Source of the DNA: Magnetococcales bacterium WMHbinv6
GTDB taxonomy: Bacteria > Pseudomonadota > Magnetococcia > Magnetococcales > Magnetaquicoccaceae
NCBI GenBank assembly: GCA_002753135.1
Contig: PDZV01000026.1
Span: 1 to 55,000, forward strand
DNA length: 55,000 nucleotides
Direction: 5' to 3'
Under the pieces are notes generated by a model, which saw only the letters and a list, made by a program, of their open reading frames with translations, had not been told where the DNA came from and did not search any database. The translations under genes and the position numbers were made by a program. Within the stretch, counting starts at the first letter, position 1. Every line of letters starts with the position of its first letter. Shown here one piece after another: positions 16,320-24,618 of this stretch.

Positions 16320-19088
16320 TTACGACGACAACAGCCGTTCTATCATCTCCAGCAGGGCTTTTTTCCGTACCGGCTTGGCCAGATGGGCATCACATCCGGC
16401 TTGCAAACTGAGAGAAATATCTTCCGGCATGGCATGGGCAGTCAAAGCGATCATGGGCAGGCGGGGCAAACCTTGTTGCTCTTCGATACGCCGCCAGGCC
16501 CGCGTGGCGGTATAGCCATCCATCACCGGCATCTGCACATCCATCAACACCACATCAAAGTGTTGTTGCCGCAATCGTTCCAATGCCTCCACACCGTTTT
16601 CGGCAATTTGCAGCTGGCAGGGTACGTCACGCAAGTAGGTCGTGATCAACAAACGATTGTCTTCCGAATCTTCCACCAACAAAATACGCCATGGCGATTG
16701 CGTTTCTCTTGCTTGCTTTTCTGAGAACGACATCTGCGCCTGCTGTTCCTCTTTGCTCTGCGTGACCTGCTTGACAACCCGCAGCAAATCACTGCGCCGC
16801 ACCGGCTTGAGCAGATAATGCCGCACCCCCAACTCCTCGCAGCGGTGCAAATAATTCTCCTGATGTTCCGAACTGAGCATCAAAATCGGGATGCCCGGAT
16901 GGCCGATGGCATACCAGCATTCCAGCAACTGAAAGCCGTCCATCACCGGCATGCGCACATCCAACAAAATCAACTGATACGGTCTGTTTTCCGCCAAGGC
17001 CCGTTCCATCATCTCCAGGGCAACCACCCCATCCGTAGCCTCGAAGACATCCGCGTGCATTTGCTCTAAATTTTCCCGGAACACCACCCGGTTGCTCAGC
17101 ACATCATCGACGATCAAAACCCGTATGCCTTGTAGATTCGGCAGAGTCGGCGGTAGAATTTGCTGCCCCAATTCAAAGGGAATCGTCACCCGGAATACCG
17201 ATCCTTGTCCCAAATGACTCTCCACCTCCACCTGCCCGGCCATTCTCTCGACCAGACTCCGGACAATTGCCAGCCCCAAACCGGTGCCACCATAACGTCG
17301 GGTAATGGAACTGTCTGCCTGGACAAAATGGTCGAAAATGGTCGGCAAACGGTCTGCCGCAATGCCGATACCACTGTCTTCGATGCGAAACTGCACCACA
17401 ACCCGCTCACTGCCGTAGAGAATCCGTTTACCGATCACCTTGGCAACAAACGAGACCGAACCATGATCGGTAAATTTCACGGCATTGCTCAACAAATTCA
17501 AAAAAATCTGTCGCAGACGTGTCGGATCACCGATGACCCACTCTGGCACTTCCGGCTGCAGATGGCGCAGCAACTGAATCCCTTTACTTTGGGCCCGTTG
17601 TGAGAGCATTTCGCAGACCACTTCCATCTCTTCCGCCGGATTCAGGGGTACATTCTCCAGCTGCAAATGTCCTGCCTCAATTTTGGATAAATCCAACACA
17701 TCATTGATGATATTAAGCAAATTCTCTCCAGCAGAGCGAAAAATCTGGACAAATTTGCGTTGATCGACATGCAGCTCACTCTCCCACAACAGATCGGCCA
17801 TGCCCAGGATGGCGTTCATCGGGGTACGAATTTCATGGCTCATATTGGCCAGAAACTCCGATTTGGCCCGATTGGCCATCTCCGCGTTCTCTTTGGCCCG
17901 CAACAACTCGGCTTCCACCTTCCGTTGCTCACTGATATCCACGCTGGAACTGATATAGCCTAAAAAACCTCCCTGTTCGTCATAACGCGGCACCCCATGA
18001 TCCAACAACCAACGCCACTCACCATCATGACGACGCAAGCGGTAAGTCATGGAAAAGGGCATCCGCCGATCAAAATGGCTGAAATAGACGGCCAAACAGC
18101 GCGACATGTCTTCGGGATGCACCCCCTCGGCCCAGCCGTTACCCAACTCCTGCTCCATGCTGCGACCGGTAAAATCGAGCCAACGCTGATTGAACCAGGT
18201 ACAGAGTTTGTCCGTACCTGCCAACCAGATCAAAACCGGAGCCGAATTGGCCACCACCCGAAATCGGGATTCACTCTCGGACAATTTTGCATTCAACAAT
18301 CGGACTTCGGTAATCTCCTCAATCGCCGCCACCATATATTCCGCTTCATCGCCGATGCGTGGAATCAACGTGACCGTCAACCGCCCCCAAATTTCCCGAT
18401 TGTCACGCCCCAAATAGCGTTTTTCCATCTGAAAGGAGGAAATTTCACCCACACGCAACTGCTCAATGTAGGCATTATTGATCCGCATATCTTCCGGGTG
18501 GGAAAACTCTTCGATCCGTTTGCCATACAATTCATCGGGAGAATCATATCCCAGCATGCGGGCAAAGGCCTGATTGGCCTCCAGAATACGACGTTCTTTG
18601 ACATCCGCACGGGTCATACCGATGCCGACGTGATCGACCATCGCCCGAAATTTGGCCTCGCTGCGCTGTAACAATAAAAGGGTTTGCTCCTGCCCTTTTT
18701 TGGCTCGATAGAGTTCCAGAAAAACGCCCACTTTGGACAACAGAATAAACTCATCGATCGGTTTTTCCAGATAATCCACCCCGCCGGAGCGATACCCCTG
18801 CAACAGGTGCGGTCGATCCTGGAAAGCCGCCGTTAAAAAAATGATCGGAATATGGCGTGTCTCTTTGAATTTTTTCAGAGTTTCCGCAATTTCGTAGCCA
18901 TCCATGCCGGGAATATCGACATCCAGCAGAATCAGGGCCGGAACGCATGCCAAAACTTTCCGCAACGCCTCCTCACCGGAAAGCGCCTCCTGCACCTCTA
19001 TCTGCAACGGTTGCAGCAGCTTGCGCATGGCCAGTAAATTGGCCTCTTTGTCATCCACAACCAACACCGTCGGCAACAGTGGATTCAT
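16320..19088 (-). CDS. REC-PAS-PAS-histidine kinase-REC-REC hybrid sensor
   Basis: This 922-residue soluble multi-step phosphorelay protein begins at 19088, after GGAGGGG at good spacing. The order is an N-terminal receiver (LVVDDKEAN, Asp56 in LLDVDIPGMDG), two PAS folds (about 145-265 and 275-395, the second ending DISEQRKVEAE), HisKA with His418 in NMSHEIRTPMN, an HATPase domain (NAVKFT, DSGIGIA, GGTGLGL), receiver 2 (IVDDVLSNR, LLDVRMPVMDG) and receiver 3 (LVEDSEDNR, LMDVQMPVMDG). It lies 59 bases downstream of the SpoIIE phosphatase gene, so the N-terminal receiver may be controlled together with that output. It is likely part of a regulated partner-switch or phosphorelay pathway; the signal is unknown. 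Confidence 0.93.
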   Translation of the reverse strand: MNPLLPTVLVVDDKEANLLAMRKLLQPLQIEVQEALSGEEALRKVLACVPALILLDVDIPGMDGYEIAETLKKFKETRHIPIIFLTAAFQDRPHLLQGYRSGGVDYLEKPIDEFILLSKVGVFLELYRAKKGQEQTLLLLQRSEAKFRAMVDHVGIGMTRADVKERRILEANQAFARMLGYDSPDELYGKRIEEFSHPEDMRINNAYIEQLRVGEISSFQMEKRYLGRDNREIWGRLTVTLIPRIGDEAEYMVAAIEEITEVRLLNAKLSESESRFRVVANSAPVLIWLAGTDKLCTWFNQRWLDFTGRSMEQELGNGWAEGVHPEDMSRCLAVYFSHFDRRMPFSMTYRLRRHDGEWRWLLDHGVPRYDEQGGFLGYISSSVDISEQRKVEAELLRAKENAEMANRAKSEFLANMSHEIRTPMNAILGMADLLWESELHVDQRKFVQIFRSAGENLLNIINDVLDLSKIEAGHLQLENVPLNPAEEMEVVCEMLSQRAQSKGIQLLRHLQPEVPEWVIGDPTRLRQIFLNLLSNAVKFTDHGSVSFVAKVIGKRILYGSERVVVQFRIEDSGIGIAADRLPTIFDHFVQADSSITRRYGGTGLGLAIVRSLVERMAGQVEVESHLGQGSVFRVTIPFELGQQILPPTLPNLQGIRVLIVDDVLSNRVVFRENLEQMHADVFEATDGVVALEMMERALAENRPYQLILLDVRMPVMDGFQLLECWYAIGHPGIPILMLSSEHQENYLHRCEELGVRHYLLKPVRRSDLLRVVKQVTQSKEEQQAQMSFSEKQARETQSPWRILLVEDSEDNRLLITTYLRDVPCQLQIAENGVEALERLRQQHFDVVLMDVQMPVMDGYTATRAWRRIEEQQGLPRLPMIALTAHAMPEDISLSLQAGCDAHLAKPVRKKALLEMIERLLSS

Positions 19089-19147
19089 GAACAGTCCCCT
19101 CCGGTTTTTGCGAACAAACCCACCTGCAAGCCCTCCTTCACCACCAT

Positions 19148-20110
19148 TCACACCGTCAACTCGACCAGGGTAATATCATCTTCAAAGCGACCTTGACCGC
19201 CGATATGCTGGCGTGCCGCCTCGATAACAATGGATAACGGTGCATATACAGCATACATCTGTTGCAAGGTTTCACTCAACCGCTCCAGACCAAACGGTTC
19301 CCCCTGTTCGTTGCTGCCCTCGATGATACCATCGGAAAAAAGGACCACACGATCCCCAGGTTGCACGACAACAGCCTGCCGCTGCCAATTTTGCATCACA
19401 TTGCCGACAATACCTAACGGAAATCCTCCTGAAGGCAGTCGCTCCCACAGTTGCCCATGGCGAAAGATCAATCCTTCCGGCAACCCCCCATTCCACACCT
19501 GCAACAATTGGGAAGCCTCATCCCATTCCAGCATGGTCGCCGCCAAATAGATGCCGGTAGGTAAGCGGTCACGCAGATTTTGATTGATTTCGGCCAGGAT
19601 AACCCCTGCAGCAAAACCTTTGCCGGTCATGGTATGAAAAATATTGGAGACTTCCGGACCAACAATCGCTGCCGGCAAACCATGCCCGGTAATATCCCCC
19701 AACAGAATATGACGGATCCCATCCGGACGGGACATGGCAAAAAAGATATCCCCCGCCATGTTATCCAACGGCAGCAAAACGTGCCGTATACCGCGTTCAT
19801 CAAATTGAACTCCGGCACGCATCCGGGTTAAAATTTTTTCGATAATTCCCTGATCTGCTGCCAGCTTGGCATGTTGACGGCGCAATAACAATTGATTGCG
19901 ATCGTTGATACGATTGAGCCGCTCCAATTGTCGATTCAGCCGTTTGTACTCCTTGAGCAAATGACTGAAGGCGTCCTGCCAACGTGTTGCGCTAATCCCT
20001 TCCTCCTGCAACAAGGCTTCTGCCTGGGCAATTATCCTCTCTTCGACGTATAGATATTCCAATGGTTCGCCAGCAGATTCCGTATCCAGACGCACTTCGT
20101 CCGTTTTCAT
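19148..20110 (-). CDS. SpoIIE/PP2C-type serine phosphatase
   Basis: The N-terminal part is helical and coiled-coil (KEYKRLNRQLERLNRINDR), followed by a PP2C-SpoIIE catalytic domain. The metal-binding acidic residues are seen in NMAGDIFFAM, LLGDITGHGLPAA, VLFSDGIIEG and FEDDITLVE. This family dephosphorylates anti-anti-sigma factor or related STAS proteins; no STAS, anti-sigma or receiver gene of that kind is in the window. The start at 20110 follows GGAGG with a 6-base spacer; an in-frame ATG at 20131 is less likely. The length is 320 residues. It is the first gene of a two-gene unit with the multi-receiver kinase. Confidence 0.9.
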   Translation of the reverse strand: MKTDEVRLDTESAGEPLEYLYVEERIIAQAEALLQEEGISATRWQDAFSHLLKEYKRLNRQLERLNRINDRNQLLLRRQHAKLAADQGIIEKILTRMRAGVQFDERGIRHVLLPLDNMAGDIFFAMSRPDGIRHILLGDITGHGLPAAIVGPEVSNIFHTMTGKGFAAGVILAEINQNLRDRLPTGIYLAATMLEWDEASQLLQVWNGGLPEGLIFRHGQLWERLPSGGFPLGIVGNVMQNWQRQAVVVQPGDRVVLFSDGIIEGSNEQGEPFGLERLSETLQQMYAVYAPLSIVIEAARQHIGGQGRFEDDITLVELTV

Positions 20111-20461
20111 GTTGTGCCTCCGCGCGTTCAAGGATTACAGCCAAGCTGACCTGGCGGTTCTCATGCCGTCGATCCCCATAGGGAAATAGCCGCCATCCTA
20201 GCCTGCTTTTGCTTATAAAAAAACCGGTAAACCGAATCTGTACAGGAAAAAATGTGCAACAGGTAATGACAGGGAAAAAGAGGTCAGTGCTGGAGCGTAT
20301 CCCCGATCCATGGCGGATTGCTGTTCGGCCAACCGTTCTCCTTGCCGGGGCTGTAGAGAGGGTTTTCCCAAGCAGGTACGCGACAACCTAAAAGCACACC
20401 ATAAAAAAGCCCCATCCTCTGGGAATGGAGCTTTGCAACTGCTCTTGCCGATCCGTTCTCT
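20111..20461. other. Intergenic region upstream of the SpoIIE gene
   Basis: No gene is seen in this 351-base gap. It should hold the promoter of the minus-strand phosphatase-kinase unit and the terminator of the hemerythrin gene. Confidence 0.6.
20403..20434 (-). terminator. Terminator for the bacteriohemerythrin gene
   Basis: On the minus strand a GCTCCATTCC / GGATGGGGC stem (with G-T pairs) is followed by TTTTTTAT, 28 bases past the stop codon. Confidence 0.75.
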
Positions 20462-20854
20462 TCAGGCTGTCATCCTGGCAAACTGGCGATCATATTTTTC
20501 GATGTGTTCCCGAAGCCAATTGGTCAGAAAATCGGAAACCTCCTGACTGACACTTCCTGCCCCCTCTTCCATCAAATGGCTGGTCAACTGTTCCAATTTA
20601 AAAACCAGATATTCATGTTCCGTTTTATGTTCATGCAAATCTTTGTACTGTTTTTCAGCCATCAACGTCTCTTCCCGTTTGAAATGTTCACGGGTATATT
20701 TCCATAATTTACTGACCACCTCCTCCATGCTACCACTCCTGCCTGCCGAAGTGACGAGCAAGGCATTGGTAATTTCATACAAAGCCTTGTGATCGTTATC
20801 AATCGAATCGACATTGACCAACAAATCATCTGTAAAGACAAACAACTGCTCCAT
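20462..20854 (-). CDS. Bacteriohemerythrin
   Basis: A four-helix di-iron O2-binding protein of 130 residues. The ligand pattern is intact: His in SIDNDHKALYEI, the HxxxE pair in HFKREETLM, the two spaced His in HEHKTEHEYL, and the final HxxxxD in REHIEKYDRQF. Such proteins store or deliver oxygen in microaerophiles or act in aerotaxis. The start at 20854 is supported by GAGGAGG 7 bases upstream; longer upstream frames have no SD. It lies in a minus-strand cluster with two small membrane-type genes and signalling genes, which suggests an oxygen-related signalling context, but a direct link is inference. Confidence 0.95.
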   Translation of the reverse strand: MEQLFVFTDDLLVNVDSIDNDHKALYEITNALLVTSAGRSGSMEEVVSKLWKYTREHFKREETLMAEKQYKDLHEHKTEHEYLVFKLEQLTSHLMEEGAGSVSQEVSDFLTNWLREHIEKYDRQFARMTA

Positions 20855-20907
20855 TTTTGTTCCTCCTCGAACAACTGCAGATCCTAGCCCTGATTGACAC
20901 CATCCTC

Positions 20908-21210
20908 CTACAATATGAGCGCAAGCAACAAACCGGTCAAGGCCAGGGTTTGTTCTCCCTGCAACCAGGAGGCAGGGAGACCCCAGGCTGTCAATTTGGC
21001 CTGAGTCAATTGCCAAGTACTTGCCGGCATCTGCAGGTTCGGGGTCAATTTCAGGGGCAGACCAGCGGTACTGACCGGAAGTTGCCAGTCGCTGACCGCT
21101 TGACTGACCTTGCGCGGCTCTTTATTTACCTGTGCCAATGCAACCACAGAAATGGCCATAACCGCCGTCAGCAACAGGGTCACGCTGAAAAACATTCTGA
21201 TTTTTTTCAT
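20908..21210 (-). CDS. Small exported or membrane protein, unknown
   Basis: Starts at ATG 21210 with GAGGAG 7 bases upstream. The 100-residue product has a strong signal peptide (FFSVTLLLTAVMAISVVALA), a short Pro/Gln/Thr-rich middle and a hydrophobic C-terminal end (LALTGLLLALIL), which could anchor it in a membrane. No family is recognised. It lies 53 bases upstream of the hemerythrin gene on the same strand and may be co-transcribed. Confidence 0.55.
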   Translation of the reverse strand: MKKIRMFFSVTLLLTAVMAISVVALAQVNKEPRKVSQAVSDWQLPVSTAGLPLKLTPNLQMPASTWQLTQAKLTAWGLPASWLQGEQTLALTGLLLALIL

Positions 21211-21254
21211 GCACACACTCCTCATTGATCAATCAACAGCGCAACAGGCAGCGA

Positions 21255-21548
21255 TCAAATGGTGCTGAACTGTTTGACATCTCCTCCGAGCTTGACCCGA
21301 ATCAGGTTGCCGTTTTTGTTGTACAAGGAGACTCGATTCGACGGTATCCCCGCCAAGGCTGGTTGCGGGCTGGGCACCATCACCGAAGCCAGCTTTGGTT
21401 GTGCTTTGCTGCCGATGCTCCGTTCGATGCGGGTTGTGCTGTGTTGGTTGTAAACCTTCTTCAAGCGGGCTATCTCTTTGCGGTCAACATTACGACCAAA
21501 CTTGCGCAATAAGATCACCACAAACCAGACTATCAGTGTTTTGATCAT
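21255..21548 (-). CDS. Small membrane-anchored protein, unknown
   Basis: This 97-residue protein has one N-terminal hydrophobic helix (LIVWFVVILL) followed by a basic stretch (RKEIARLKK) and a Ser/Pro-rich tail. The SD-like AGGGTGTAGG is moderate. It is probably translated with the following minus-strand small gene, 44 bases downstream. No family is recognised. Confidence 0.45.
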   Translation of the reverse strand: MIKTLIVWFVVILLRKFGRNVDRKEIARLKKVYNQHSTTRIERSIGSKAQPKLASVMVPSPQPALAGIPSNRVSLYNKNGNLIRVKLGGDVKQFSTI

Positions 21549-22195
21549 CGCCTACACCCTGCTTTCACCGTCTGTTGATTTATTGATTGACATCATCCTG
21601 AACCCCACAGTCTGCATCCTGCCCGCACCTTATCTTTACAGAACACCAACTTGTTTTTATTATGTTTTCTCGATTTTCAGCCAAAATGATTTCAAAAATT
21701 TAAAACAAACCTGTTCTATTTATCGGCTCTTTGATAATGGAGTTAAGCATTATTTGCGCGTTTCCTGATTTTTTTTACCACTCCCCTTCTTTGCCCGATG
21801 GGAGAGCAGGTGACAAGCAACCTCTTCTTCCCCCATAACGCGATTGCCCTGGCAACCAGAGGAAAAAATGACAAAACCACGGGGACGTGCTATTGTAGAT
21901 AGGCGGAAAAAGAAGGAGGGGGCAGCCAATCGGTGTCCTTGCCTTACTCAGCAGCGTGTTCTCGTTTGCCATGCGTCGCAAAACAAAAACTGACTTTAAA
22001 TCAACGTCAACATGCCAGAATTTGCCCTGAACAGGATTGATCAATATGTATCTGCCCAAGGGGAATCACGGTCGAGTTTTTTGATGCGAGCAGCGCTTCA
22101 GTTTATTGACAACAAGCCGACTTGAAACGCTACAGATCTTTTGCCATTTTATCCCAATATCCCACATCGTTGCCCTCATCGCTGCAAACCAGGCG
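21549..22195. other. Gene-poor stretch of about 650 bases
   Basis: No supported gene is seen. The sequence is AT-richer around 21650-21780, and short frames in either direction lack SD sites and similarity. It lies between host genes and the degenerate att at 22196, so part of it may be older island debris. Confidence 0.5.
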
Positions 22196-22242
22196 CTGGA
22201 GACGGGATCGAATCTTGTTATAATACATTGATTTTAATGCAG
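22196..22242 (+). repeat. Degenerate distal att of the remnant element
   Basis: GGGATCGAATCTTGTTATAA with flanks resembles the att at 22889-22937 (GGAATCGAATCTTGTTGTAT), including the following TTGAT...GCAG stretch. The tRNA-like part is eroded. Confidence 0.65.
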
Positions 22243-22371
22243 TATGAGGCGAAAATTGAAATTGCCAAAACTGAGACCATCAAATGGATGATCGGCCTTG
22301 CTTTGGCGCAACTGGCCATGATGGCAGGCATCTTGATGACACTGCTTCGGGTGTTGCCCGGTGGACACTGA
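22242..22371 (+). pseudogene. 3' fragment of a DUF1640-like gene
   Basis: DNA from GAGGCGAAAATTGAAATTGC to the stop and about 10 bases beyond is nearly identical to 23307-23440 (one Met/Ile-type change per about 40 residues seen). The 5' part of the gene is missing and replaced by unrelated att-flank sequence. Confidence 0.85.
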
Positions 22372-22495
22372 AAGAGACGTGACAGGTTTCATGCCCTTGG
22401 CCAGCGTTCGGCCCGACAAACCCCTGCATTCGTACCAGGAAGCGTACAACTCTGCCCCGGCCAACTGCTCCGGGGTTCTTGCTACTCCAGCCTGG

Positions 22496-22750
22496 TCACT
22501 TCTCCGCTGCCGGTCGAAGCTGGCCATCAACCAAGGTATATGATGTACCGCTCGGATCAACGTACACGGCGGGCATCTCTGGTGCCACTGGCGGTACACT
22601 TGCCTGGACCGTGACCGATGGCCTTGGCAGGTACTCCGGCTTCCGAGCCTGAAGCATGGCCAGCAGGAGGGTGTCTGAAAATTTGCGAACAGAGCCACAC
22701 GGTTCCCCCTGGAAGAAAACAGGCTCAAGCCAACCATCAACTCCTCGCGA
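22496..22750 (-). pseudogene. C-terminal fragment of a TerS-like gene
   Basis: Encodes KFSDTLLLAMLQARKPEY, then PAVYVDPSGTSYTLVDGQLRP, aligning with the C terminus of the complete TerS-like protein at 23518-24018 at roughly half identity with the tail almost identical. The frame runs without a start into the 132-bp repeat, showing a deletion junction. Confidence 0.82.
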
Positions 22751-22758
22751 ATGCGCCG

Positions 22759-22906
22759 CTGGCTGACAACAGGACTGGATGACGCTTAACGACAGCAAAA
22801 CGGCATAAAAAAACCCGTAAACTGTGAATTTACGGGTATTTATAACGCTTAGCGACTCTAAAAAAAAGCCGCAGAAAATCAAGTTGGTGCCAGAGATGGA
22901 ATCGAA
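22759..22906. repeat. 148-bp direct repeat: element end plus att (left copy)
   Basis: Bases 22759-22890 are identical to 28075-28206. Then, after a one-C deletion, CAGAGATGGAATCGAA continues the match to 28223 inside tRNA-Phe. It includes a copy of the tRNA-Phe terminator hairpin (22813-22837). Confidence 0.97.
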
Positions 22907-22957
22907 TCTTGTTGTATTATATTGATATTGTTGCAGTTTTTTTATTTATTGATATTA

Positions 22958-22982
22958 GATAGCAACAAAAATAGCAACAAAT
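22958..22982 (+). repeat. Distal copy of the 25-bp arm-type repeat
   Basis: Perfectly identical to 28047-28071, starting GATAGCAACAAAAATAGCAA. It lies about 50 bases inside the distal att. Confidence 0.9.
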
Positions 22983-23136
22983 CTGCTCGCTGCCCCTTTT
23001 CCACCCCCTCCAGCCCCCACCGCATGATAGCCGCACTTATAGCCCATTGCCAACGGGTTTCGGTGACAAGCCTGTTGACTTTGCTGCCGGGAAAGGACGA
23101 TGACGGGGCAGATGTCCGCTCATTGCAGGAGAGAGC

Positions 23137-23430
23137 ATGACCACCACCACATTTGACACCATGACCTACGCCAAGCGATTCAAGGCCGCTGGATTCACCG
23201 AACAACAGGCCGAAGAGGTTGTGACTGCCTTGCGGGAAGTGCGAGATGCACGCCTTGAAGAGTTGGCTACAAAAGGGGATGTGCGGGAAGTCGAGTTGAA
23301 ACTTGAGGCGAAAATTGAAATTGCCAAAACTGAGACCATCAAATGGATGGTCGGCCTTGCTTTGGCGCAACTGGCCATGATGGCAGGCATCTTGATGACA
23401 CTGCTTCGGGTGTTGCCCGGTGGACACTGA
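23137..23430 (+). CDS. DUF1640/CCDC90-like coiled-coil membrane protein
   Basis: The 97-residue product starts with FDTMTYAKRFKAAGFTEQQA, the DUF1640 motif, has a central helix with ATKGDVREVELKLEAKIEIA coiled-coil character, and ends in one membrane segment (KWMVGLALAQLAMMAGILMTL). GGAGAGAG precedes the ATG. It lies at the att-distal end of the satellite, on the opposite strand to all the other genes, next to a TerS-like gene. Proteins of this type are frequent in proteobacterial phage and island ends, but their role is unknown. A near-identical 3' fragment occurs in the neighbouring remnant. Confidence 0.8.
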   Translation: MTTTTFDTMTYAKRFKAAGFTEQQAEEVVTALREVRDARLEELATKGDVREVELKLEAKIEIAKTETIKWMVGLALAQLAMMAGILMTLLRVLPGGH

Positions 23431-23517
23431 AAGAGACGTGACCGCACCAGGAGGCGTACAACCCCGCCCCCCCCCCCGGCCAATTGCTCCGGGGGTTCTT
23501 GTCCTGACTCCGACAGG

Positions 23518-24018
23518 TCAGCTTGCCGCTGGCCGTAGCTGGCCGTCAACCAGGGTATATGATGTCCCGCCAGGATCAACGTAGACCTGTGGCATGTCCG
23601 GAGGGGTAAAGGGTGGTGGCGGTGCCGGGGGTTGGTATGCCGTTCGGAAGGCTGGACGGTGCGCCCTCAGAAGAGCCAAGAGCAAGTTGTCCGAATATCG
23701 GACCGTGTGGCCTACCAGTTCACCACCTTGATAAACCGGCTCTTGAACACCTTCAACTGCCCGCTTCCGTGCGGCAAGCTCCAACGTGTCAGCCGCATGT
23801 TCAAGAGCTTCCTCAACCGCTTCAGCGAAAGCCGGGTCATTGTGTCGCCACTCATGGACGGCCTGCCGACTCACCCCAACCGCCCGGCAGGCATGACCAA
23901 GGCAACCTGTTTCGGTCAATGCCTCAAGAAACGCCCGTTTGCGCGCCGGAGTCAGATGGCGAGATTTCCCCTTGCCCGTCGCGCCTGCGCGTTGATGGTT
24001 CAAGTTTTGCCTGTTCAT
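23518..24018 (-). CDS. Terminase small subunit-like DNA-binding protein
   Basis: The 166-residue product has a helix-turn-helix near the N terminus (RKRAFLEALTETGCLGHACR then VGVSRQAVHEWRHNDPAF), an Ala/Glu-rich helix (EEALEHAADTLELAARKRAV), and a C-terminal EPVYQGGELVGHTVRYSDNL motif common to phage small terminase or phBC6A51-type proteins. TerS recognises pac/cos sites; in PICIs it redirects packaging of helper capsids to island DNA. The start at 24018 follows AGGAGGG, and the gene overlaps the upstream one by 4 bases. Packaging redirection is inference from family and island context. Confidence 0.75.
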   Translation of the reverse strand: MNRQNLNHQRAGATGKGKSRHLTPARKRAFLEALTETGCLGHACRAVGVSRQAVHEWRHNDPAFAEAVEEALEHAADTLELAARKRAVEGVQEPVYQGGELVGHTVRYSDNLLLALLRAHRPAFRTAYQPPAPPPPFTPPDMPQVYVDPGGTSYTLVDGQLRPAAS

Positions 24019-24317
24019 GCCGCCCTCCTGCAACATAAATGCGCAGCCATCGGGAACACCGCCACAATGTGACGGGCAGAAACCGTTGCATTGGTTGGCG
24101 CGTCCACCTGTATCCCCTTTCCAGGAAAAATGTCCACATCAAGCCAGATCGAGCCCGCCGCATCCTTGAAAATATCAACTATTCTAGTTACATAAATTGT
24201 CACATCGTTGCTCATCAGCAGACCAAAGCCGGTTTCGCCTGCCAACAAAGGTGCGGTGCACCGTGCTGGCCATAGGTCGAACAGCTTATCAATCTCTTCC
24301 TGGGTCATGTCCATCAT
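24015..24317 (-). CDS. Hypothetical satellite protein
   Basis: This 100-residue acidic protein begins MMDMTQEEIDKLFDLW, has a beta-like middle (VTIYVTRIVDIFK, IWLDVDIFPGKGI) and ends with a Cys-Cys-Arg-Arg tail. GGAAGGTGG precedes the start. The stop overlaps the TerS-like start (ATGA), so the two are translationally coupled, which suggests linked roles. No family is recognised; an adaptor for packaging or interference is only a guess from position. Confidence 0.6.
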   Translation of the reverse strand: MMDMTQEEIDKLFDLWPARCTAPLLAGETGFGLLMSNDVTIYVTRIVDIFKDAAGSIWLDVDIFPGKGIQVDAPTNATVSARHIVAVFPMAAHLCCRRAA

Positions 24318-24510
24318 TCCACCTTCCGTCAAAAAAGTAACATTCAATTTATTGCCCAGAAATGGCCATTTTCAGCTCGATTAGCCAGCGTGGCTACCTT
24401 CCTACCACCTCGCACAGAACGCGCCTTGTGCGGCCTTATGTGCGGTCTGTGTGTCAACGACTCCAAACCAAACCCTTGCCTGCCAGGAAAAATCCTGGTC
24501 AAACCGTTTA

Positions 24511-24616
24511 GCAGTGCAGGCAGTGCAGTAAAACGCCATTTCCAGGTTTTTCTTCCATACGCGCACGTATGGGGGTAAAATACTGAAAAGGCCAAACTCT
24601 GCACTGCCTGCACTGG
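24511..24616. other. Candidate replication origin (iterons and palindrome)
   Basis: Two adjacent GCAGTGCAG nonamers (24511-24528) face two inverted copies, CTGCACTGC and CTGCACTGG (24599-24616). Midway lies the palindrome CCATACG-CGCA-CGTATGG (24555-24572). The block lies directly after the helicase gene in a 301-base gap with no gene. Symmetric iterons next to a P4-type replication gene are what an origin would look like. Confidence 0.55.
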
Positions 24617-24618
24617 TA

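Larger units (their letters stand above)
22196..22890 (-). mobile_element. Deleted, diverged remnant of a second satellite element
   Basis: It is bounded by a degenerate att at about 22196-22242 and the good att at 22887-22906. It carries the last part of a DUF1640-like gene, the C-terminal part of a TerS-like gene, and then the 132-bp integrase-proximal end identical to 28075-28206 of the intact unit. Thus the middle (integrase to TerS start) has been lost, with the junction at about 22759. Confidence 0.8.

Noticed and set aside
21775-22059. 94-codon minus-strand frame
   Set aside because: No SD, no domain, and odd composition; kept as a gene-poor stretch.
22234-22740. 168-codon minus-strand frame in the remnant element
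   Set aside because: Runs antisense through the DUF1640 fragment and in the wrong frame through the TerS fragment; a similar false frame occurs opposite the intact DUF1640 gene.
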